Made by a program: the position numbers and the translations under genes. Shown here piece after piece: positions 32,901 through 43,945 of a stretch of DNA of 64,000 nucleotides. The first letter of the stretch is position 1; every line of letters starts with the position of its first letter. Under the pieces are notes generated by a model, which was not told the origin of the DNA, did not search any database, and was given only the letters and a program-made list of their open reading frames with translations. This DNA is from Cunninghamella blakesleeana (Eukaryota > Mucoromycota > Mucoromycetes > Mucorales > Cunninghamellaceae). The DNA is taken from contig JAFCIZ010000006.1 in assembly GCA_017871115.1 (NCBI GenBank), forward strand, positions 1,736,001-1,800,000, given 5' to 3'.

Positions 32901-35900
32901 GTTGTAAAAGAATTATACACAGTCTTACGCGAACCTGAACTTCCTTATTCTGAATTATCAGCTACCATGTCAGTATTATCTGGTCGTATTCCCCAACGTT
33001 TAGAACAACAATTAGATAGTTTAATAGAAAAACATCATGGCTCACAACAATCATTCCCTGCTAATGAAATTAATCAATTGATTGAACAATTTGCTCGTGA
33101 AAATTTATCAACACAATCAGAAGTAAATATTTATAAAACTTCAGTCTCTCCAATCGTGGATATTGCAAATAGATATAAAGATGGATTAAAGCAACACGAA
33201 TACTCTGTTTATGTTGATTTAATGGAACAATACTATGCCGTTGAAGTTCTTTTTGGAAGTCAAACTCGCGATGAAGAAGTCATCTTAACTTTACGTGATC
33301 AAAATAAGGATGATTTGGACAAAGTACTTAATATCATTTTATCTCATGCTAAGGTTAATATTAAGAATAATTTACTTTTAATGCTTTTGGATATTATTTA
33401 TCCTTCAACTTCAACTGATGCTTTGGATAAATGTTTCTTACCTATTTTAAAACGTCTTTCTGAAATTGATAATCGTGGAAGTCAAAAAGTTACTCTTAAA
33501 GCTCGTGAATATCTTATTCTTTGTCAATTACCTTCTGTTGAAGAACGTCAAGCTCAAATGTATAATATCTTGAAATCATCTGTTACTGAAAGTGTTTATG
33601 GTGGTGGTACTGAATACCGTACTCCTAGTTACGATGCCTTTAAAGATTTGATTGATACTAAATTCAATGTGTTTGATGTTTTACCAAACTTCTTTTATCA
33701 TGAAGATAGCTATATTGCATTGGCTGCTTTAGAAGTATATTGTCGCCGATCCTATCATGCTTATAAGATTTTGGATGTAGCTTATAATTTAGAACGTCAA
33801 CCTTACATCATTGCTTGGAAATTCTTACTTCAATCTGCTGTAAATGCTGGTGGATTAGATTCTAACAAACGTATTGCTTCTTATTCTGATTTAACCTTCT
33901 TACTTAACAACTCTGAAGAAGAACCTATTCGTACTGGTGCCATGACAGCTGTACAATCATTAAGTGATCTTGAAACTGAATTACCACGCATTTTAACTGC
34001 TTTCGAAGAAGAACCCTTACCACCTATGATGATGGCCAATAAACCTGCATCACCAAAACAACACCGTATGGAAAATATTTTAAATGTTGCTATTCGTGCT
34101 AATGAAAATGATCTTGATGATGTCAACTACTGGCGTCCCAAAATCTCAGAAGTTATCAATGCCCATACAGCTGAATTCAGAAAAGCTAACTTACGCCGTA
34201 TCACTGTTGTTGTCTATCGTCCTAACCAACACCCTGATTATTATACTTTCCGTGAAAGTAATGATTATAGTGAAGATGAAACCATTCGTCATATTGAACC
34301 TGCTTTAGCCTATCAATTGGAATTAGCTCGTTTATCTAACTTTGATATCAAACCATGCTTTATTGAAAATCGTCAAATGCACGTTTATTATGCTGTAGCT
34401 AAAGAAAATCCATCTGATTGTAGATTCTTCATTCGTGCTCTGGTTCGTCCTGGCCGTGTTAAAAACTCTATGCGTACTGCTGACTATCTTATCTCTGAAA
34501 GTGATCGTTTATTAACTGATATTTTGGATACTTTAGAAATTGTTAGTCATGATTATAAAAACTCTGACTGTAATCATCTCTTTATTAATTTCATTCCTAC
34601 TTTTGCCATTGAAGCTGATGAAGTGGAAATTGCCCTTAAAGATTTTGTCGATCGTCACGGTAAACGTCTTTGGAAATTACGTGTCACTGGAGCTGAAATA
34701 AGATTTAATATTCAATCAAAACGACCTGATGCACCTATCATTCCTTTAAGATTCACTGTAGATAATGTATCTGGATTCATTTTGAAAGTAGATGTTTATC
34801 AAGAAGTAAAGAACGATAAAACTGGATGGGTATTAAAATCAGTAGGTAAGATTCCAGGTCCTATGCATATGCAACCTTTATCTATTCCTTATCCTACTAA
34901 AGAATGGTTACAACCTCGTCGTTACAAGGCTCACCTTATGGGTACAACATACGTATATGACTTCCCCGAATTGTTTAGACAAGCTGTTCATAATCAATGG
35001 GCTCAAGCTATGAAAACAGATGCTACCTTAAAATTACCTAGTCAAGTTGTTGAAGCAAAGGAACTTGTTTTGGATGAAGATAATATTTTACAAGAAATTG
35101 ATCGTGCCCCTGGTACTAACACAGTCGGTATGGTTGCTTGGATTTTAACTCTTCGCACTCCTGATTATCCTCGTGGACGCCGTATTATTGCTATTGCTAA
35201 TGATATTACTTTCAAGATTGGTTCGTTTGGTGTACAAGAAGATATGGTATTCTATAAAGCTTCTGAATATGCTCGTGAATTAGGTATTCCACGTGTTTAT
35301 CTCTCAGCAAACTCTGGTGCTCGTATTGGTCTTGCTGAAGAATTAATCAGTCGTTTCAGAGCTGCATGGAAGGAAGAAAATAACCCATCAGCTGGATTCA
35401 GATACTTATACCTCACCCCTGAAGAATATGATTCTCTTATTCAAAGTGGTGACAACAAGAGTGTATTAGTAGAAGAAATCACTGATGAAGGAGAAAAGAG
35501 ATTCCGTATTACTGATATTATTGGCCATACTGATGGATTAGGTGTAGAAAATTTACGTGGATCTGGTTTGATTGCCGGTGCAACTTCTCGTGCATATGAT
35601 GATATTTTCACTATCACTTTAGTTACTTGTCGATCCGTAGGTATTGGTGCTTATTTAGTTCGTCTTGGTCAACGTACAATTCAAAATGAAGGTCAACCTA
35701 TTATTTTAACAGGTGCCCCAGCATTAAATAAAGTACTTGGTCGTGAAGTTTATACTTCTAATTTACAACTTGGTGGTACACAAATCATGTACAAGAATGG
35801 TGTTTCTCATTTAACTGCTGAAAATGATTTAGAAGGTATTGTAAAAATTGTTCAATGGTTATCTTATGTTCCTGAACGTCGTGGCGCACCTGTTACAATG

Positions 35901-37172
35901 CGTATTGGTTCTGATCCTATTGATCGTGAAATTGAATACATGCCTCCTAAAGGCCCCTCTGATCCTAGATTCTTCTTGGCTGGTAAAAATGAAAATGGTA
36001 AATGGTTAAGTGGATTCTTTGATAATGGTTCCTTTGTAGAAACCCTCAGTGGATGGGCTCGTACTGTAGTAGTAGGTCGCGCTCGATTAGGTGGTATCCC
36101 TATGGGTGTTGTTGCTGTAGAAACACGTACCGTTGAAAACATTGTACCTGCTGATCCCGCTAATTCTGATTCTCAAGAACAAGTATTTATGGAAGCTGGT
36201 GGTGTATGGTTCCCCAACTCTGCTTATAAGACCGCTCAAGCTATTAATGATTTTAATAAAGGTGAACAATTACCATTAATTATCTTTGCTAATTGGCGTG
36301 GGTTCTCAGGTGGTCAAAGAGATATGTATCACGAAGTTCTTAAATATGGTGCAAAGATTGTAGATGCTCTCAGTAATTATAAACAGCCTGTCTTTGTGTA
36401 TGTTATTCCCAACGGTGAATTACGTGGTGGTGCTTGGGTAGTTGTAGATCCTACCATTAATGAAGATATGATGGAAATGTATGCTGATACACAAGCTCGT
36501 GGTGGTGTCTTGGAACCTGAAGGTATTGTAGAAATTAAATACCGTCGCCCTCAACTTTTAGCTACCATGGAACGATTGGATGCTACCTATGCTGATTTGA
36601 AACGCCAACTCAGTGAAGTAGATGCTAATAATGCTGATAAAGTTGCTGAAATCAAACAAGCTATTGAAGCTCGTGAACAAGAACTCTTACCAGTTTATCA
36701 ACAAATTGCTATTCAATTCGCTGATTTACATGATCGTGCTGGTCGTATGCAAGCTAAAGGTGTGATTCGAAAACCTTTAGAATGGAAGCATGCTCGTCAA
36801 TACTTCTACTGGCGTGTTCGTCGTAGATTACTTGAAGAATACACCTATCGTAAAATGGTTGATGCCAACAGCCGCCTTGCTCGTCAAGAAATGCAACAAG
36901 TTTTACGTCAATGGTTTAATGATGATAATGGAAATCAACCAGAAGATGCTTTTGAACACCATGACCAAACAGTCGTGGATTGGTTTGATAAACGCGTTGA
37001 CCTTATCGAACAACGTATTGGTAAATTGAAATCAGAAGCTCTTAAGGAACAAGTTATTCAATTAGGTAATATGGATAAAGAAGCTGTTGTGGAAGGATTC
37101 AGCAAGTTAGTAGAAGGCATGTCTTTGGAAGACCGTAAAGAAGTTTTACGTATATTATCAACTCGATTTTAA
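29936..37172 (+). CDS. ACC1: Acetyl-CoA carboxylase, multifunctional
   Basis: Cytosolic enzyme that carboxylates acetyl-CoA to malonyl-CoA, the committed step of fatty acid synthesis. Exons 29936..29972, 30130..30478, 30694..32437 and 32625..37172 join in frame to 2,225 residues, the usual size. Order: a short first exon ([13 protein letters not shown]); biotin carboxylase ([23 protein letters not shown]-grasp loop [28 protein letters not shown]); biotin carrier with EVMKMYMPL, biotinyl Lys at about residue 713; central domain; carboxyltransferase N and C halves ([13 protein letters not shown], then [20 protein letters not shown]). The third intron ends exactly before VMKM, so the biotin motif opens the last exon. 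Codon use is biased to C/T endings, as expected for strong expression. No lesion seen. Confidence 0.98.
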
Positions 37173-38578
37173 AAAAATGTAATAGTTTTATTTTTTAATA
37201 TATATATATATTATAATTATTAATTTATTACTTGTGCATATATAAATTTTTTATATTTGAATTATACATATTTTTTTTTTTTATTTCTACCTAGTTAGTT
37301 TTTTATTTCTATTATTTCTATTCCATTTATTTTTACTTGTTAAAAAAATTAAAAACAATAAAGCTTAATAATTCTTGGAGCTTATTTCAATTGTATGATT
37401 TAAAAAAAGCAATATTGCTTTCATTTGCTTTCCAATTTTAACCTTGAATTTTTACTACATAAGCAATAAATTTTTTAAATAAACTTCCTATCTAACAGGT
37501 AGCAGTGGCTAAAATAAAAAAATATTAAGCGAATAATAATACAAATAAAATAGAGAGAAGGGTGGGAGAGAATAATTAATATCACTAGCTAGTATGATAT
37601 TGCCAATACTTCATAAATTATGGTATACATCCTACTTTATTTTTCCAGATAATATTTTTTTAATCAAATTGTTGGTCTTTTTTTTAACAGCGTGTATGTT
37701 ATTTTATTTTAGTTTTAACTCAAAATGACAGTTTGATTTATTAAAAATTAGCCATTTTCTTACTATTCTAGATGTTGATCTTTTTTTTTTTACTCAAGTT
37801 GGTACTTTTTAATTTTTACCCAGGACGATAGACTTTTCATATTCCCCATTTAATAATTATTTACCCTCGACAATAGAATATGTCGTCTGATCCTTGTACT
37901 AATCTCTTAACAGTGTTAGCTAGTTTCCATAGTTGGTTTTAACGAAGCTTGACAAGCATTAATAGCGTCATATCGTCTTGAAAATGAATATTTATTTAAT
38001 TCTACCATACATTGTCAATTTATTGATATTTTAACGTATAATGAGATTCTAGTAGTAATTTATTTTTAATATTATTAAATAAATGATATTTTACTTTTTT
38101 ATTATCATTAAATAAATTCTACTTTTCTTTATTATTTTCAAAATAAGCAAACTATCTATCTTTTATTTTTGAATATATCTTTAACAATATATATAAAAAA
38201 ATGACTGAATTAAAAAAGAGAATAAATAAAATTATGCATAAAAAAGTAGTAATATAAAACTTGGTTTACCTTGCTCTCATCCATTCTTTATATAATTAAT
38301 TTTTTTATCATTTTTATTGCCAAATATATTCTAGACAAAAAAAAAATAGTTCAAAAATTATAAACCAGTTATCGTAACTTCTTTCTCTTTTTTCTCTTTT
38401 TCTTTTTATTAGTGTATTTTATATAAAGAGGTGTAAAAAATAAGGTTCATCTTTTTCCTTTTTAGTACGTAGTGGCTTATTGACCAGCCAACTTTTAATC
38501 CCCATCAAAAATTTAAATTCTTGCATTTTTTCCTTTCTTTCTATACTTATTCCCTTTAATAATAATAATAATAATAAA
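37173..38578. other. Intergenic region
   Basis: 3' flank of ACC1 and 5' flank of NIP7. AT-rich with short homopolymers; no gene, tRNA or repeat family recognised. Confidence 0.5.
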
Positions 38579-38704
38579 ATGCGTCCTCTTACTAGTGAAG
38601 AAACTACAACTCTTTTCGAAAAACTTGCCAAATAGTAAATCATAACTTTCATTTATTTTTGAAAAATAACAAAAACAAAAGCAATATATTTTAGTCATAT
38701 ATTC

Positions 38705-38760
<56 letters not shown>

Positions 38761-39114
38761 ATAGTATTGGTGCTAATATAAAGCATTTGATTGATCGTCC
38801 CGATGAAACTTATTGTTTTCGTCTTCATAAAAACAAAGTCTATTATTTAAGGTAAAAAAGCAATATAAATATAAAAATACCATAATATGTTAAGATCCTT
38901 TTTTTTATTTTGACGATCTATTATCTTTTTTCCTTTTTTATATAAATAGTGAAAGTATGATGCGAATGGCAATCAGTATTGGTAGAGATCAGCTTGGATC
39001 TGTTGGTGTCTGTTTTGGAAAATTCACGAAAACTGGAAAGTTTACTCTTCATATTACAGCTTTAGATTATTTAGCACAATATGCTAAGGTAAAATAATAG
39101 TCTCAGTAAAATAG

Positions 39115-39149
<35 letters not shown>

Positions 39150-39550
39150 GATTATCTTCTTATTCTTATTTTACTTGTATTTATATAGCATAAGATTTGG
39201 ATTAAACCTAACGGAGAAATGCCATTTTTATATGGAAATCATGTTGTAAAAGCTCATTTAGGTCGTATTACTGATGATACTCCAGAACATACAGGTGTAG
39301 TAGTATTTTCTATGACAGATACTCCATTAGTAAGTAAAAGAGAGATTAGTATATTTATATGATAATAAACAAATTACAAAGAGGTATAGTAATAACCAAT
39401 GTGTTTTATTCTGTTTTTATTTTATATTAGGGGTTTGGAGTAACAGCTAGATCAACAGTAGATATGAAAAAATTACAACCCACCGATATCATTACATTTC
39501 ATCAAGCTGATGTGGGTGAATACCTTCGATCTGAAGATACTTTATTCTAG
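38579..39550 (+). CDS. NIP7: 60S ribosome biogenesis protein NIP7
   Basis: Five exons, 38579..38634, 38765..38851, 38950..39088, 39189..39329 and 39431..39550, give 180 residues; the family is about 180. Sequence reads [18 protein letters not shown], then [60 protein letters not shown], and the C-terminal PUA domain ending [20 protein letters not shown]7 binds pre-60S particles and is needed for 27S pre-rRNA processing. The first intron holds a T49 homopolymer (38709-38757) just before its acceptor. Every intron is short with canonical ends. Confidence 0.97.
38709..38757. repeat. 49-base poly-T run in NIP7 intron 1
   Basis: Uninterrupted T homopolymer ending six bases before the ATAG acceptor; it doubles as an extreme polypyrimidine tract. 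Its length is prone to sequencing and replication slippage. Confidence 0.9.
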
Positions 39551-39872
39551 ACCTATTTTTTTATAAACATAATTATGTTATCGTATTCTATTTTTATTGT
39601 ATTGTTAATTTCATTGCTATTTAATTATACTTTTTTTTTTCTTCATATTATATCATATTTTCATTTTTTAAACACTCAAGTTCAATAAAAAAAAAAAAGT
39701 CATCATCGCAAATAATTTATATAAATTTAAAAAAAATTTTAAACCTGTTTTATTTTTTTTTTCCAATTTAATTTTTTTATTTTCTAAAAAAAGTTTATTT
39801 ATTTTATTATTATACCAGTTTTTATTTGTATATTTATTCATCTATTACATATAAATATAATTAAACATACAC
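39551..39872. other. Short intergenic region
   Basis: 322 bases of T- and A-run DNA between NIP7 and the chromodomain-like gene; no further feature seen. Confidence 0.5.
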
Positions 39873-40300
39873 ATGCCAGGCAATAAGATTAATTATAAAA
39901 ATCACTGGTTATTTCAAGCTCATCCATTAGATAAAGTAGTGATCCCACGTATATATATAGAATCATCTCAACCTCAACTAGAAACTACAGCAACACAGCT
40001 AAATAATAATGAAAGCGAAGTGGAATATATATTACATAAATGTGTTAGCAGGCGTGGATCAGCTGTTTATAGAGTCAAATTAGTAGATGGGAATATATTG
40101 ATTGTATGTCTAAATATATATAAATATATGTATATAAAGTTATCCAACAGTTTTTTTTCCAAAAACTAACCCTATTTTCTCACTTTTTAAAATTCCAGGT
40201 CCGACCGAACGAATTGCGTAAAAGATATTTATCTATGATAGAAGATTTTGAATTGTATTTATTTGAAAAAAAGGATCCACAACGAAAGAGACGTTATTAA
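39873..40300 (+). CDS. Small chromodomain-like protein
   Basis: Exons 39873..40103 and 40199..40300 give 110 residues. The C-terminal two thirds read EVEYILHKCVSRRGSAVYRV then KLVDGNILIVRPNELRKRYL and MIEDFELYLFEKK. This pattern of E/V-E-x-I-L, a basic turn, Y-x-V, then a helix with I-x-x-F-E is that of a chromo or chromo-shadow fold. The tail is basic (DPQRKRRY). Intron ends (GTATGT and TTCCAG) are canonical and the frame is kept. No second domain is present. A role in histone or chromatin binding is inference; the gene could also be a domesticated retroelement chromodomain. Confidence 0.6.
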
Positions 40301-40833
40301 ATAAAACCACCGATTTCAGCATTCATTATCATGTTATATAGTTATATTACTGTATTATCATAATATATATATATATATATATATATATTCATTTAGCGAC
40401 AATCATTGTGATTTATATGCAAAAAAAAAAGAAAAAATCACCCACCTAAAATATAGAACTTGTGATACATGAACAATTAATTTTAAGATTTTTATATGGT
40501 AAATGATCATCTTATTATCTTTATCATCAAAAAAGAAAAAAAAGAATGAAAGGGATAAATAGGAGAACCAAGTAGATGTAAACGTATACAATACTGATAT
40601 TCATCATTATTATCAAGTAGTTCTCCTTTTTGTATTATATATAACATATAATATATTATACATAATATATAAATATGAATTTTTTATTTTTATTTTTTCT
40701 TCTTTTTTTTCTTTATTTTTATTATTATCTATTGTACTTTTTTTTCATATATTAATTAATATTATACATATATATTAGTGCATTAGAAATTTTTACATTA
40801 TTTATTTATTAAATAATATATAATAATAATAAT
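40301..40833. other. Intergenic region
   Basis: AT-rich spacer with a TA microsatellite near 40360-40387. No exon recognised. Confidence 0.45.
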
Positions 40834-40998
40834 ATGACAATGGTCACTATCTTACTCTATGTATGGTTACAAGTTGATAAATTTTTTTTAGAATGGGCAA
40901 GTTTTTTTTATGGATTAATAATAGCTATGGTAATTATCTTTCTTTATGAACCGTTAGCTGAAACAGATATAGATTATTTAAAAACTGAATCTTTTTAA
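40834..40998 (+). CDS. Possible small membrane protein (54 residues)
   Basis: A short frame starting MTMVTILLYVWLQ and ending DIDYLKTESF-stop. Residues about 22-40 (FFYGLIIAMVIIFLYEPL) form one strongly hydrophobic segment, followed by an acidic tail. Sense-codon choice looks less repetitive than the flanking DNA. No family recognised and chance occurrence cannot be ruled out. It might also be the last exon of a gene whose earlier exons I do not see. Confidence 0.3.
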   Translation: MTMVTILLYVWLQVDKFFLEWASFFYGLIIAMVIIFLYEPLAETDIDYLKTESF

Positions 40999-41155
40999 TG
41001 TGATCCAATCAATGGTTATTATTTTTTTTATCTCGAATTTATATTTTTAAAATTCAATCTCCTTGATTTTTTTCTCTTTTTCTTTCCTTTTTTTTTTTTT
41101 CTCACTTTTTTCTATATATATATAGTCTTTACTTTTATCTTCTATCTTTATATTT

Positions 41156-41163
41156 ATTTATTA

Positions 41164-41210
<47 letters not shown>

Positions 41211-41211
41211 A
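41156..41211. repeat. ATT trinucleotide microsatellite
   Basis: Near-perfect ATT repeat array ending about 30 bases before the start codon of the next gene, so probably in its leader. Confidence 0.85.
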
Positions 41212-41242
41212 AAGTAGTATGTTTATTTGAATTTTTTTAATA

Positions 41243-43945
41243 ATGACACAATATACTTCAAATTTTTTACCATGGTCTTCCATATCCATTACCAGTGAAG
41301 ATCTTTATTATCAGCAAGAAAATATTAATAATAATAATAGTAATAGTAATAATACCCTCACCCCGCCTACTTCTCCTTTACACTATAAAAATGTTCCAAC
41401 TTCATCTAATGGTTATTTTAATCCCTCACCTCCTTTATTTCCTAATCAACAGCAACAATTTGAAGAAGAAGAACAAAAACAACAATATTATAATACTTAT
41501 CACTTACAACATATACCTCCAAAAATTAATATTAGGCTAAATGACTTTGGGTTAAGTTTAGAAACTAATATGACGGATATAGCTAGATTAAGAAATTATT
41601 TATTATCTTTTGCTCTCCAGTCAGAAACCAATATTAATACCAATATTTATTCACCAACCTTCTGTTCTTCACCTTCACCTTCTTCTTCTTCTTTATCCAC
41701 TTCTGGTCAACTCATACTCCGTAATAAAAAATATCGTAATAAACCTGTCAATTTATTTAAACGATATTATGAGCTTGGTCAGCAAAATAAAATTAATAAT
41801 TTTAATTTTTTTTTTACTGGTTCTTCTTCTTCTTCTTCTACAACAATACCACCATCTCTTCCTTTATTTTTTCAACAATTGATATTAAGGCAACATACTG
41901 TAACTGCTTGTATTCATACTTATTTTGATTGCTGGACAAGATATTTTCCAGTATTTCCTAGACAACATGTACTGGCAGTATTAGATGAACCAAGAGGTCT
42001 GGATTCAATAATTGTAAATGCAATTGCCTGTTTTGTACTGAAACACATGTTTGCTCATCATCAGTATCCACCTGCATTAGCGGCTATCCGTCGGGATCCT
42101 TCTAAAATTCGTGATATGGAGGAATTCTTTTTTACTACTGCAAAAAATGCTTTAGAAAATCAATTATTTGACCTTGATATGAATAATGGCGATAGTAATA
42201 ATAATACAACAACAAATACTATGGCTTCAAGATATGATATTTTTGGCATGATCTTAATGAGTTATAAAGTCGATATGAAGAAAAAATCTATTTATATGGC
42301 CATGGCAGTACGTTCTTTACAAGCATTACAGATTCAACCCGGGGATGATGATGATGATGACAATGAAAAAGAAAAGGAAGAAATGAAGAAAAAAAGTAAC
42401 TGTAATAGTAATGGTAATCCTGAAAATGATCAGTCTTGGAAAGAAGAGTTAGATATACGTTTATGGTGGATGACTTGGATGAATGATTTTGCGGTTTATT
42501 CTTCTGGTTGTTCAGCAAGTATGCCTTTTTCTTGTTGTGATGATGACGGATTTATGGTAGATCCTATATTAACGCAGCAGCAACAGCAACAACCCCAGCC
42601 TTCCCATAAAAAGAAAAGAAGGGTACCTAAACTATGGTCATTTGATTGTGATGGTGCATCAGAATATGGTATTATGGTAAATAAACACTGTTTATCTATT
42701 TGGAGAATTCAAGCAGAAATTGTACGGCATCAATATAATTTTAAAAATAATAGCAATGGTATGGATGGTGGTGTAGTGGATTCAGCTTTGTTAGAATCAT
42801 TTGATAACCAAATTCATCAATTTATAAATCAACTACCTTTGGATTTACAACCTGATACACCTTACGATCCTTCACCTATCTCTTTGGTTAGAGCTCGTGT
42901 ACATACGGAATTGAATGCTACTAAAATTATTTTACATAAACTCTATATCCCGGATGAAGAAGAAGAAGATAGTATTAAACAAATTGATTTATTAGATAAT
43001 AGCACGTTATATCAATGGACATCTTTAAATAAATGTTTAAAAGCAGCTATGGATCAAGTCAATATCTTTTATTATTGTGTAATGGTTTATCCTAATGAAT
43101 TAAGATGCGGATTTGATAGGGATGAGTTGTGGCGATCAACTGAAATCATATCAATTACTTTGGACTTTTTAAATAAACTATCATCAATTTCTTTTTATAA
43201 TCATCATCATCAACATCAAAATAATGAAAGTATGGATAATTATGTAAAACAGCTTATTTTAAATGATGTTGGAACGATACAAACTTTGAATGAGGCTTTA
43301 AATCGATCTTTAATTATTTTACAGCATACTTATGAATTACGATGTAATAATAGTAATTTTAGACAATTGGAAGATTGGCTTAAAGAACGTATTCAACACC
43401 ATCATCAACATCACCTTTATAACAATAATAATAATAATAATAATAAAGTAAATAATATACCAGCTTCATCGCAACAACAACAGCAACAACCTATTTCATC
43501 ACCTATATCTCCTGTACCTTTATTATCCCCTTCATTATCTACTGCTTCATCTTCATCTTCATCAAAAAATAGTCAAATTTATTCATCTATTTCTTCATCT
43601 ACTACTACTTCTACTATCACTACCACCACTGCCACTGCTACCATTGCTACCACTCAGAGACGAAAATCTTCTTCAACTTCGGCAAAAAAAAGAAAAACAT
43701 CAACAGGAATTCAATTCGTTCAACAAATGGCATTTTCATCGAAATCATCATCTAAATCATTATCTTCTCCTACATCATCATCGCTAACATCATCGTCATC
43801 GTCTCCATCTTCATCTTTACCTCAAATAAATTCATTCTCTTCATCCCCTCTATCTTCTCAATCTTCTAAAGCTCGATTTCGTTATTTTAGTCCAAAGGAA
43901 AACCGTGGTCTTTTATTCATTGATGAAAATCCAGATACTAAATAA
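41243..43945 (+). CDS. Fungal transcription-factor-domain (MHR-like) protein without a visible zinc cluster
   Basis: Single-exon frame of 900 residues. The middle part, LRQHTVTACIHTYFDCWTRY then FPVFPRQHVLAVLDEP and KEELDIRLWWMTWMNDFAVY, looks like the middle homology region of fungal Zn2Cys6 regulators. KLWSFDCDGASEYGIM and CLSIWRIQAEIVRHQYNF continue that domain. The expected six-Cys cluster is absent from the N-terminus, which is instead Asn/Ser/Pro-rich. The C-terminal 180 residues are extreme Ser/Thr-rich low complexity with a basic patch (RRKSSSTSAKKRKTS). Either the DNA-binding exon lies upstream and is missed, or this is a zinc-less family member. Role: probably transcriptional regulation, target unknown. 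Confidence 0.7.
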   Translation: MTQYTSNFLPWSSISITSEDLYYQQENINNNNSNSNNTLTPPTSPLHYKNVPTSSNGYFNPSPPLFPNQQQQFEEEEQKQQYYNTYHLQHIPPKINIRLNDFGLSLETNMTDIARLRNYLLSFALQSETNINTNIYSPTFCSSPSPSSSSLSTSGQLILRNKKYRNKPVNLFKRYYELGQQNKINNFNFFFTGSSSSSSTTIPPSLPLFFQQLILRQHTVTACIHTYFDCWTRYFPVFPRQHVLAVLDEPRGLDSIIVNAIACFVLKHMFAHHQYPPALAAIRRDPSKIRDMEEFFFTTAKNALENQLFDLDMNNGDSNNNTTTNTMASRYDIFGMILMSYKVDMKKKSIYMAMAVRSLQALQIQPGDDDDDDNEKEKEEMKKKSNCNSNGNPENDQSWKEELDIRLWWMTWMNDFAVYSSGCSASMPFSCCDDDGFMVDPILTQQQQQQPQPSHKKKRRVPKLWSFDCDGASEYGIMVNKHCLSIWRIQAEIVRHQYNFKNNSNGMDGGVVDSALLESFDNQIHQFINQLPLDLQPDTPYDPSPISLVRARVHTELNATKIILHKLYIPDEEEEDSIKQIDLLDNSTLYQWTSLNKCLKAAMDQVNIFYYCVMVYPNELRCGFDRDELWRSTEIISITLDFLNKLSSISFYNHHHQHQNNESMDNYVKQLILNDVGTIQTLNEALNRSLIILQHTYELRCNNSNFRQLEDWLKERIQHHHQHHLYNNNNNNNNKVNNIPASSQQQQQQPISSPISPVPLLSPSLSTASSSSSSKNSQIYSSISSSTTTSTITTTTATATIATTQRRKSSSTSAKKRKTSTGIQFVQQMAFSSKSSSKSLSSPTSSSLTSSSSSPSSSLPQINSFSSSPLSSQSSKARFRYFSPKENRGLLFIDENPDTK

